Part shown: in pieces, positions 1 through 6,382 of the stretch
Position numbering within the stretch: the first letter of the stretch is position 1
How the letters are laid out: each line of letters begins with the position of its first letter
From: Desulfobulbus sp.
Lineage (GTDB): Bacteria; Desulfobacterota; Desulfobulbia; Desulfobulbales; Desulfobulbaceae
Length of the DNA stretch: 6,382 bases
Reading direction: 5' to 3'
Assembly: GCA_030602145.1 (NCBI GenBank)
Contig: JAUWAH010000148.1
Span: 1 to 6,382 of the forward strand
Made by a program: the position numbers and the translations under genes
The notes under the pieces: generated by a model
What the model saw: only the letters and a program-made list of their open reading frames with translations
The model's database searches: none
What the model was told of the DNA's origin: nothing

Positions 1-9
1 CTGGGTCAT
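1..9 (-). CDS. Probable start of a third gene in the same operon (only first codons visible)
   Basis: On the minus strand an ATG at 9-7 (ATG ACC CAG, Met-Thr-Gln) follows a GGAG box with a 7-base gap, a good initiation site. It lies 52 bases after the stop of the hybrid kinase, on the same strand, with no terminator between, so co-transcription is likely. An ATG at 48-46 is in the same frame with no stop between, and would add 13 residues, but I see no comparable ribosome-binding site before it. The product cannot be known from three codons. Confidence 0.4.
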
Positions 10-16
10 GGCATCA

Positions 17-20
17 CTCC
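17..20 (-). promoter_or_regulatory. Putative ribosome-binding site for the downstream gene
   Basis: GGAG on the minus strand, 7 bases before the ATG at 9. It favours this start over the in-frame ATG at 48. The rest of the 61-base tail after the hybrid kinase shows no hairpin followed by T residues, so I see no terminator there. Confidence 0.4.
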
Positions 21-61
21 GGGCGGGAAATATGGTCGATCCGGTCATCTGTGGTACATGC

Positions 62-3000
62 TCAGTCGGGATAGAGCACTTTTTTGATCAAGGATGCAAG
101 CTCTTTTTTCGTCAGCGGCTTGAGGGCCAGGTCGCGGATTCCAGCGGCCCTGGCCTGATCCCGGCTGATCAGGCCGCTGTAGCCGGTGCAGAGGATAATG
201 GGCAACTCCGGCCGGAGGATCAAAAGCCGCCGGGCCAGATCCATGCCGGTCATGCCCGGCATGGTCTGGTCGGTGATCACCAGGTCGTAAAGGTCGGGAT
301 GATTCTGGAAGGTGGCCAGGGCCTCCAGGCTGCTGGTCCGCGCCGTCACCAGGTAGCCCAACTGTTCCAGCATTGTCTTGGCCATCTCGGTGAGGATGGC
401 CTCGTCGTCGACGAAGAGGATATGACCGCTGCCGACCGAAGCCTGTTCGGCCGCTGACCTGTCCTCCGCGATGGGCTGGGCGGCCACCGGCAGAAAGATC
501 CGGAAGGTCGAGCCAATGCCGGGCGAGGAGTCGAGTTCGACCCAGCCGCCCGCGCCGGAGACCAGGCCATGGAGGATGGCCAACCCCATGCCGGTGCCCT
601 TGCCGGTCCCCTTGGTGGTGAAGAAGGGGTCGAAGATGCGGTGGCGGATCGATTCGGGAATGCCGGTGCCGGTGTCGGCGACGGTCAACACCACGTAATC
701 GCCGGATACCGCCCCGCTGGCGGTCGGCGGCACCTCGGCGACGGATGCCCGCCGCAGGCCGAGCTTCAGCACGCCGCCCCGCTCCTCCATGGCATGGAAG
801 GCGTTGGTGCACAGGTTCATCAGCATCTGGTGCAGGTTGGTCGGATCGATCATCACCGGTCCGGCCTTGGGGTCGATGTCCTGTTCGATGGCGATGGTCG
901 TGGGCAGGGAGGGCCGCAGCAACTTGATGACCTCCTTGACAATCAGGGCCGGGAAGAGGACGGCCGGTTCGGTGGTGTTCTGCCGGCTGAAAGCCAGAAT
1001 CTGCTTGACCAGATCCTTGGCCCGGTGGCCGGCCTTGAGGATGTTGTCCAGGTCCTTGGCCAGGGTGGAATGGTTGTCGACCGAGTCCCGGGCCATGTCG
1101 GCGTACCCGATCACCGCCGCCAGAATGTTGTTGAAGTCGTGGGCGATGCCGCCGGCCAGGGTGCCGATGGCCTCCAGTTTCTGGGCATGGAGCAGTTGGG
1201 CCTGCAGGGCGCGTTTTTCCTCCTCGGCCCGGCGGCGATCGGTGATGTCTTCAGCGGAACAGACCACATAGTTGACGGAACCGTCCCGGTTGATCACCGG
1301 CGATTTGAATATGGACAGCAGGCGGCGCTCACCCGAGGCATGGGGAACCCACTCCTCGGCACGGAGGCCTTCCTTCAAGGAGAAAACGGTGCTGTTGCTC
1401 TGCTGGCATGCAGTGGCCACCTCCTTGGGGAAAATGGCTTCCAAGGGGCGAAAGGACATCTCCTCGACGGTGAATCCGGAAAAATTGGCATGGGCCAGGT
1501 TCACCGCGCCGTAGGTGTTTTCATCGCTGAGATACCAGACCTGGGTCTGGATATTGTCAAGGAGAATGCGTCGCTCCTCAACTTCCTGCCGCAGGGCTTC
1601 CTCCATTCGTTTGCGTTCGGTGATGTCGATCATCACCGTCAGAAAAAAGAGGCGGCCCTGGCTGCGGACCATTTCCCCGGAAAAAAGACCAAAAAGGGTG
1701 CTGCCATCCTTGCAGCGGATCTGCAGTTCCAGATTGTCGATCCGCCCCTCCCCGCGCAGTCGGTCGGCGGCAGCCTCGTACTGGACAGGCACGGGGAAGA
1801 GGTGCAGTTCAAGAGGCGTTTGGCCAATGACCTCTGCGCGTGTATAACCGGTCTTGGCCAGCCAAACGTCGTTGACATCGACAAAACGCCGGTCCCTGGC
1901 GGAGTTCAGGGCCATGAGGGCCGGGCTGTGGCGGAACAGGTGTTCGAAGCGCTGTTCCGCCTCCTGTTCGCTGGTCAGGTTGCGGCAGGTGCCATAAATA
2001 CAGTCCCTACCGTTCCAGTTGCCGAACCAGGCACGCAAGACCACAGGGACCTGCTCACCGTTTCTGGTCAGGAGAGGGAGGCGGCAGTCGTTGGCCTCCT
2101 CCTTGAGCAGGGCGGCGATCATCGCCGCAGCCTCTTCCCGTTTGTCGGGTGCATGGAGGTCCACCATCCGCATGGTGGTCAGTTCCAGTCCGCTGTAGCC
2201 CAGGGTACGGGACAGGGCATCGTTGGCGGCCAGGATACGGCCTTCGAGGTTGGCCACCAAACACATGTCGGTCATGGAGGCGAAGAAGGAACGAAAGTTG
2301 GCCTCGCTTTCCCTGAGCCTTTCCTCTGCCTGGCGACGTTCGGTAACGTCGTTGCAGAACCCGAGATAACGGTCGTCGTCGGCCTTGACCGCGGTGATCG
2401 ACCACCAGCGCCGCTCACCGGATTTGGTGCGAAAAGGCAGTTCGTCCTCGGCCCACCCCTCGCGGAGGACGGTGTGGAAATGATGCTGCCCTGCCCCCTT
2501 GTCCTCCTCGAAGAGGATGTCCTCGATCCCCATGGTCAGCAGTTCTGCTTCGCTGAAGCCGGTGATTCGGCAGGCGGAGGGATTGACCTGGAGATAGCGG
2601 CCCTGCGCGTTGGTGGCGAAAACGCCGTAGGGAGTGTTCTCCAGGTAATACCGGTGCCGCCGTTCGCTCTCCTCGAGGGCGAGACGGGCCCGTTTGCGCT
2701 CGGTGATGTCCAGGGCAAAGCCGTCGATGATCTGGCCGGACGGGGTGCCGTCGGCACCATCAACCGTGGCCAGCCGGGCATCCATGGAGATCCAGATAAT
2801 GTCGCCATCGCGTTTGCGGGCCTGGTACTCGAAATTGCGTACCACCCCCTGCATACGCAGCAGGCGGACGAATTCTTCCCGTCGGGTCGGATCCACATAG
2901 AGTTGGCGGGCAAGGTCGGTGAATGCGTCGATTGCCTCGGCGACCGAGTCACAGCCAAGCATCCTCGCCATTTCGCTGTTGATCATCAGCGCCCTACCGT

Positions 3001-3478
3001 CCAGGGTGGTCCGGAAGATGCCCAGCGGCGAGTTGTCGAAGAGGTGGCGGTAGCGGGCCTCGCTGGCCGCCAGGGCCTTGCGGTTTTCCCTCAGTTCCCG
3101 GTCAAGGGCGTGGCGGTGCAGGCTCATGGCCACGGTGGCCGCCAGTTCGCGTTCCGGCACCGGCTTGATCAGGTAGCCGTAGGGGGCGACGATTTTTGCC
3201 TGGTCGAGCAGCGGGTCGTGGGAAAATCCGGTGAGAAAGACGATGGGGATGTCCCGGCTGCGGCCAATTGCCTCGGCGGTCTCGATGCCGTTAAGGGTGC
3301 CGGCCAGTTCAATGTCCATGAGCACCAGATCGGCGCTTTGCTTCCCGAGCAGGGCGATGGCTTCCTCGCCGGTGGCCACCGGCCCGAGCACGCGGTAACC
3401 GAGCCCGGTGAGGATGATCTCCAGATTGGCGGCAAGGATGCCGTCGTCTTCGACGATGAGCAGGGTCGCGGCGCTCAT
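62..3478 (-). CDS. REC-PAS(x5)-HisKA-HATPase-REC hybrid sensor histidine kinase
   Basis: A complete 1138-residue cytoplasmic hybrid kinase. The N-terminal REC (about 4-120) has acidic residues Asp11/Asp12, phosphoacceptor Asp55, Thr83 and Lys105. Five PAS domains lie at about 137-262, 268-384, 388-505, 507-625 and 628-752; four close with DIT or DVT motifs and the third with a divergent NLT. HisKA (about 759-835) has GGIAHDFNN with phosphoacceptor His780. HATPase_c (about 876-997) has the N-box around Asn888/Asn892, G1 DTGTGIP (Asp935), F-box FDPFFTTK and G2 GTGKGTGMGL. The C-terminal REC (about 1018-1135) has Asp1024/Asp1025, Asp1070, Thr1098 and Lys1120. All key catalytic residues are present. 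The expected flow is His780 to Asp1070, while the front REC may take phosphate from the upstream HisKA_2 kinase. No HPt or effector domain is present. I chose the ATG at 3478 because it follows GAGG by 6 bases, overlaps the previous stop as ATGA, and starts right at the REC fold. An in-frame start at 3520 would add 14 residues outside the domain. Confidence 0.95.
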   Translation of the reverse strand: MSAATLLIVEDDGILAANLEIILTGLGYRVLGPVATGEEAIALLGKQSADLVLMDIELAGTLNGIETAEAIGRSRDIPIVFLTGFSHDPLLDQAKIVAPYGYLIKPVPERELAATVAMSLHRHALDRELRENRKALAASEARYRHLFDNSPLGIFRTTLDGRALMINSEMARMLGCDSVAEAIDAFTDLARQLYVDPTRREEFVRLLRMQGVVRNFEYQARKRDGDIIWISMDARLATVDGADGTPSGQIIDGFALDITERKRARLALEESERRHRYYLENTPYGVFATNAQGRYLQVNPSACRITGFSEAELLTMGIEDILFEEDKGAGQHHFHTVLREGWAEDELPFRTKSGERRWWSITAVKADDDRYLGFCNDVTERRQAEERLRESEANFRSFFASMTDMCLVANLEGRILAANDALSRTLGYSGLELTTMRMVDLHAPDKREEAAAMIAALLKEEANDCRLPLLTRNGEQVPVVLRAWFGNWNGRDCIYGTCRNLTSEQEAEQRFEHLFRHSPALMALNSARDRRFVDVNDVWLAKTGYTRAEVIGQTPLELHLFPVPVQYEAAADRLRGEGRIDNLELQIRCKDGSTLFGLFSGEMVRSQGRLFFLTVMIDITERKRMEEALRQEVEERRILLDNIQTQVWYLSDENTYGAVNLAHANFSGFTVEEMSFRPLEAIFPKEVATACQQSNSTVFSLKEGLRAEEWVPHASGERRLLSIFKSPVINRDGSVNYVVCSAEDITDRRRAEEEKRALQAQLLHAQKLEAIGTLAGGIAHDFNNILAAVIGYADMARDSVDNHSTLAKDLDNILKAGHRAKDLVKQILAFSRQNTTEPAVLFPALIVKEVIKLLRPSLPTTIAIEQDIDPKAGPVMIDPTNLHQMLMNLCTNAFHAMEERGGVLKLGLRRASVAEVPPTASGAVSGDYVVLTVADTGTGIPESIRHRIFDPFFTTKGTGKGTGMGLAILHGLVSGAGGWVELDSSPGIGSTFRIFLPVAAQPIAEDRSAAEQASVGSGHILFVDDEAILTEMAKTMLEQLGYLVTARTSSLEALATFQNHPDLYDLVITDQTMPGMTGMDLARRLLILRPELPIILCTGYSGLISRDQARAAGIRDLALKPLTKKELASLIKKVLYPD
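1223..3070 (-). repeat. Tandem array of five PAS domains in the hybrid kinase
   Basis: Residues 137-752 consist of five consecutive PAS/PAC units. The closing motifs fall at residues 257 (DIT), 377 (DVT), 500 (NLT), 618 (DIT) and 744 (DIT), a spacing of 118-126 residues. Each is followed by a charged, probably helical linker such as ERKRA, ERRQAEERL or DRRRAEEE that leads into the next unit. The units differ clearly in sequence, so this is old domain duplication rather than a recent DNA repeat. In the DNA the closing motif appears on the plus strand as a recurring CGGTGATGTC-like decamer at 1240, 1618, 2341 (CGGTAACGTC) and 2701. Ligands cannot be read from the sequence. Confidence 0.85.
3475..3478 (-). 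promoter_or_regulatory. ATGA stop/start overlap (translational coupling junction)
   Basis: The four bases read ATGA on the minus strand: the ATG of the hybrid kinase (3478-3476) overlaps the TGA stop of the HisKA_2 kinase (3477-3475) by two bases. This arrangement is a known form of translational coupling by reinitiation. It implies that the two proteins come from one transcript in linked amounts. No room exists for a separate promoter between the genes, although one inside the upstream coding region cannot be excluded. Confidence 0.9.
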
Positions 3479-6382
3479 GGCGTGCCTCGCTGTTGGTTGA
3501 AGGTCAGGGTCAGGCGGCATCCCTCCTGCTGATCGAGCACATAGCTGCCGCCCAACTGGTGGCGGCCGAGCATCCGGACCAGCACCATGCCGAGGGTCTT
3601 GGCGGTGGTCCAGTCATAACCGGGTGGCAGGCCGACACCGTTGTCAGCAACCCGGAGGGTGCAGATGCCCTCCGCTTGACGCATGTCCACCCGGATGCGG
3701 CAGGCATCTCGTCCCGAAACCGGCTGCCCGGCTGGAAAAGCATGTTTCATGGCGTTGGTCACCAACTCGTTGATGATCATGCCGCAGGGCACGGCCAGAT
3801 CAAGGGGGAGTTGTACCCCCTCGGCCTCGGTCTGGCAGTGGATGAGGGGCGAGCCAAAGGAAGTGCGCAGATGGGAGACCAGGGATTGGAGGTAGTCCTG
3901 GAAATCGATCCGCGCCAGGTTGTCGGCCCGGTAGAGCTTTTCGTGGATCAGGCTCATGGAGCGGATCCGGCCGCCCAATTCGTTGAGGATATCCCGCCCC
4001 TGGGCATCCTCGAGCAGGCGGCGTTGCATGTCCAGCAGGCTGATGATCGCCGCCAGGTTGTTCTTGACCCGGTGATGGACCTCGCGGAGGAGTACATCCT
4101 TTTCCTCCAGGGCGGCGATGAGACGCTCCTCGCTCTCTTTGAGGGGGGTGATGTCGGTGTGGGAAACAAGCACCTGGCCCGGAGCGCCGGCCAGGGGCAG
4201 CACCCGCATGGTGAACCAGCGGTGTTCCGAGGGAGAGTGGCAGGGGTATTCGATCTGGAAGTACTCCCGTTCGCCGCGCTGCACCTGGCGAATGCCCTCA
4301 AAGGCAAGCGCAGCGTTGGTGGTGTCACCGAATTCGGGTGACCAGGGACAGAAATAGCTGCTGCCCGGGCCGAGCTTTTCCGGAGCAATGATGTTGTTTT
4401 CCTGGGCAAAACGGTTCCAGGGGGTATTGACGTCGATAATGATGCCGTCGCTGTCGACAATAGCGATCTGCGCCGCGGCGGAGTCGAGCACCCGTCGGGT
4501 GAAATCGGCCTGCTGCTGCAATTGCCGTTCAGCCTGTTTCCGGTCAGTGATATCCAGGGCGGAAAAGGTGACGCCGCTGGAGAGGTCAGCGGGGTCGATG
4601 GGGGTCGAACTGAGGAGCACATCGATGATCTGTCCGTCCGGGCGCTGCCAGCGGGTTTCGACGGTGCCGGTGCCGTGGCGGGAGATCTGGGCGTACTTCT
4701 CCTCGCCGACCCAGCGGTACTCCGCCTCCGTGGGATAGAGCAGGCGGGCACTCTGGCCGAGCAGTTCCTCGGCACGGTAGCCGGTGATCTCGCAGAGGCG
4801 GGCGTTCGCCTCCCGCAGCACCCGATCAAAGACCACCCCGATACCCACCGGGGAGGAGCGGAAGACGCTCTGCAGGTAGGCGTTGCGTTCCCTGAGCTGC
4901 GCCTCCGCCTCCTTGCGGGTAGTGATGTTGGTGAACATGGCAAAGGAGCCGGCAAAGCGGCCTTCGTCATCCTTGAGCGGGGTGGCGGAGACGATCGTCC
5001 AGACGGCATGGCCGTCCCGGTGGCGGAAGCGGTGCTCGTAGTGTCCGCCCAAGCCCTGCCGCCGCACGGCCATCCGCTCCTCATGGCCGGCGAGATCCTC
5101 GGCGAACATGAAGTCCTCCACCGGCCGGCCCATCATGTCCGCCGGGGTCAGGCCGAGCATGATGGCCATGTGCTCGTTGACGTATGTGGTGCAACGCCGG
5201 TTGTTCATCATCCAGATGCCTTCGCGGGCGGTGTCGACAATGCGCTGATAGCGGGATTCACTCTCCCGGAGCGCCTGTTCCGCCTTCTTCCAGGCGGTGA
5301 TATCCTGGTTGATCGACAGGAAGTGGAGGGGAGTGTTTTCGCCATCGCGCACCAGGGCGAGGCTGACCCTGGCCCAGACGATATCGCCGTTTTTGTGCAG
5401 GTAGCGTTTTTCCACATCATAGTGGTTGATGTCCCCGGCCAGCAATTGCTGCAGCTTGAGGCGATCGCGCTGCTGTTCTTCGGGATGGGTGAGGTCGGCG
5501 CAGCAGGTGAGGTGGGCGAGTTCCTCTTCGCTGTAGCCGATCATCCGGCAGAAGGCCTCGTTGGCCCGCAGGAACCGGGAGTTCATGTCCAGCATGGCCG
5601 TGCCCGCAGGCGACCGCTCGAAGGAGAGCCGGAACAATTCCTCGCTCTGGCGCAATCGTTCTGCTGCCTGTTTGCTCTCGGTCAGGTCGATATCGACGCA
5701 AAACAACTCGGGAGGCCCATCCTCGACGGAAAGCACCACATGGCTGGACATTACGGGCACGCGTGAACCGTCAACCCGTATGAGGCTGAGTTCCGCCGGA
5801 GCGACGGGCTGGCCATTTTCGACCATGGCGGCGATGGTTTGCTCGACCTCGGGCCGCATCTCCGGCGGGATGATCAGGTCGAGAAGGTTGCTGCCGATGG
5901 CCTCCTCCGCGGTGTAGCCGTAGAGTTGTTCCGAGGCCCGGTTCCAGTAGTGGACGGTGCCGTCCGGCCGATAGCCTTGGATAGCCACTGTCGGCAGGCC
6001 GGCAAGGAGGGTGCGGAACCGTTCCTCGCTCCGGCGGACCTCCTCCTCGGCGCGTCTGCGCAGGATGATGTCCCAAACCAGATCGCCCAGGGCGGTCACC
6101 ATTTCGATGTCGTCCTGGTCGTAGTCCTGGCCCTTGTTGCCGACCCCGAAGATGGCCACGATGTGCTCCTCCCTGAACACCGGCACCACCAGTTCGCGGA
6201 TGACCGGGGCGTGGCCGGGCGGCAGTCCCTTGCGGTGGGGCAGGGAGGCGTAGTCGTTGTGGATCACGGCCCTGCGCTGGTGGAGGCAGTCCACCCACAC
6301 CCCCGCCTGTGCCGCCGGATAGTGCAGTCCCTTGCCGGCGGCCTGGCAGAAATGGGTGGTGGTGCTCCGCGACCAGGCCTGG
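3475..6382 (-). CDS. GAF/multi-PAS sensor histidine kinase, HisKA_2 type (5' end outside window)
   Basis: A cytoplasmic sensor kinase predicted to autophosphorylate on histidine after its sensory domains bind ligand, and to pass the phosphate to a receiver domain. The frame is open to the right edge, so the true start is outside the window; 968 residues are visible, counted here from the first full codon at 6381. Visible residues 1-107 are the C-terminal part of a GAF domain (AGVWVDC, VIHNDYASLPHRKGLP, ELVVPV, GVGNK). Five PAS domains follow at about 115-238, 245-368, 374-492, 500-617 and 625-748, mostly closing with D/N-I/L-T motifs. HisKA_2 starts near 759, with EVHHRVKNN and His770 as likely phosphoacceptor. 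HATPase_c has an N-box (NELVTNA, Asn871 and Asn876), a G1 box (DNGVGLP, Asp913) and a C-terminal TLGMVLV box, so the catalytic core looks intact. There is no receiver domain, so a separate partner is needed; the N-terminal REC of the next gene is the obvious candidate. The GTG at 6300 lies inside the GAF domain and is not the start. The stop overlaps the next gene's ATG. Confidence 0.93.
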   Translation of the reverse strand, partial: QAWSRSTTTHFCQAAGKGLHYPAAQAGVWVDCLHQRRAVIHNDYASLPHRKGLPPGHAPVIRELVVPVFREEHIVAIFGVGNKGQDYDQDDIEMVTALGDLVWDIILRRRAEEEVRRSEERFRTLLAGLPTVAIQGYRPDGTVHYWNRASEQLYGYTAEEAIGSNLLDLIIPPEMRPEVEQTIAAMVENGQPVAPAELSLIRVDGSRVPVMSSHVVLSVEDGPPELFCVDIDLTESKQAAERLRQSEELFRLSFERSPAGTAMLDMNSRFLRANEAFCRMIGYSEEELAHLTCCADLTHPEEQQRDRLKLQQLLAGDINHYDVEKRYLHKNGDIVWARVSLALVRDGENTPLHFLSINQDITAWKKAEQALRESESRYQRIVDTAREGIWMMNNRRCTTYVNEHMAIMLGLTPADMMGRPVEDFMFAEDLAGHEERMAVRRQGLGGHYEHRFRHRDGHAVWTIVSATPLKDDEGRFAGSFAMFTNITTRKEAEAQLRERNAYLQSVFRSSPVGIGVVFDRVLREANARLCEITGYRAEELLGQSARLLYPTEAEYRWVGEEKYAQISRHGTGTVETRWQRPDGQIIDVLLSSTPIDPADLSSGVTFSALDITDRKQAERQLQQQADFTRRVLDSAAAQIAIVDSDGIIIDVNTPWNRFAQENNIIAPEKLGPGSSYFCPWSPEFGDTTNAALAFEGIRQVQRGEREYFQIEYPCHSPSEHRWFTMRVLPLAGAPGQVLVSHTDITPLKESEERLIAALEEKDVLLREVHHRVKNNLAAIISLLDMQRRLLEDAQGRDILNELGGRIRSMSLIHEKLYRADNLARIDFQDYLQSLVSHLRTSFGSPLIHCQTEAEGVQLPLDLAVPCGMIINELVTNAMKHAFPAGQPVSGRDACRIRVDMRQAEGICTLRVADNGVGLPPGYDWTTAKTLGMVLVRMLGRHQLGGSYVLDQQEGCRLTLTFNQQRGTP
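3485..3488 (-). promoter_or_regulatory. Ribosome-binding site of the hybrid kinase gene
   Basis: On the minus strand a GAGG sits 6 bases before the ATG at 3478. It lies inside the last codons of the upstream kinase. It decides the start between the ATG at 3478 and the in-frame alternative at 3520. Confidence 0.7.
4138..6039 (-). repeat. Tandem array of five PAS domains in the HisKA_2 kinase
   Basis: Visible residues 115-748 form five PAS/PAC units, closing at residues 232 (DLT), 360 (DIT), 485 (NIT), 610 (DIT) and 743 (DIT), a spacing of 125-133 residues. Units 1-4 look like common PAS domains, with asparagine-containing N-terminal motifs (NRASEQLYGY, NEAFCRMIGY, NEHMAIMLG, NARLCEITGY) and several KDG or RDG-like turns. 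Unit 5 is different: it carries CPWSPEFG and EYPCHSPSEHRWF, and its closing DIT leads straight into the helix before the kinase core. Sequence divergence between the units argues against recent duplication. Confidence 0.85.

Noticed and set aside
10..61. Possible rho-independent terminator after the hybrid kinase.
   Set aside because: No stable GC-rich hairpin followed by a T-run is visible on the minus strand in this gap.
1240..2710. Recurring CGGTGATGTC-like decamers about every 360-380 bases on the plus strand, considered as regulatory or recombination repeats.
   Set aside because: Each is the reverse complement of the codons for the D-I/V-T closing motif of a PAS domain, so the periodicity comes from protein domain repeats.
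3479..3520. An upstream start for the hybrid kinase at 3520, adding 14 residues.
   Set aside because: The extra residues overlap the end of the upstream gene by 46 bases and precede the REC fold, while the ATG at 3478 has a well-spaced GAGG and the ATGA overlap.
569..3532. A plus-strand open frame of 987 codons antisense to the hybrid kinase.
   Set aside because: It is in exact codon register with the minus-strand gene and stays open because that gene lacks TTA, CTA and TCA codons. Its product is low-complexity, rich in Gly, Gln, Val and His, with no recognisable domain, whereas the minus strand encodes complete domains with intact catalytic motifs.
3493..5766. Long plus-strand open frames (3493-4341 and 4522-5766) antisense to the HisKA_2 kinase.
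   Set aside because: They are also in codon register with the real gene, end only opposite TCA serine codons, and show no domain or convincing initiation context.

Overview
The window holds two large, adjacent minus-strand genes for multidomain sensory histidine kinases, plus the probable first codons of a third gene at the left edge. Both kinases look cytoplasmic: I see no signal peptide or hydrophobic membrane segment in either. The DNA is GC-rich with strong GC bias at third codon positions. The gene style (GAF plus many PAS domains, a HisKA_2 kinase beside a REC-first hybrid kinase) resembles free-living anaerobic Desulfobacterota such as Desulfobulbales. That assignment is an inference from style only, and I hold it with low confidence.

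Layout, in the direction of transcription (right to left). (1) From the right edge to 3475: a kinase cut by the window edge. Its visible order is C-terminal part of GAF, five PAS domains, HisKA_2 with the HH-RVKNN phosphoacceptor motif, and HATPase_c. (2) From 3478 to 62: a complete 1138-residue hybrid kinase in the order REC, five PAS, HisKA, HATPase_c, REC. Its ATG overlaps the stop of the first gene in an ATGA junction, with a GAGG ribosome-binding site just upstream. (3) Positions 61 to 1: a short gap without a visible terminator, ending in a GGAG box and an ATG that probably begin a third co-transcribed gene.

Together the genes look like a dense sensory phosphorelay module. One HisKA_2 kinase and one HisKA hybrid kinase carry ten PAS domains and one GAF domain between them, with two receiver domains in the hybrid. 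The N-terminal receiver of the hybrid is a plausible target of the upstream kinase. Neither protein has a DNA-binding, cyclic-di-GMP or HPt output domain, so the final output must lie elsewhere, possibly in the third gene. The component families are all well known. What deserves attention is the pairing, the translational coupling, and a few atypical PAS domains. I found no mobile elements, RNA genes, CRISPR arrays or terminators.
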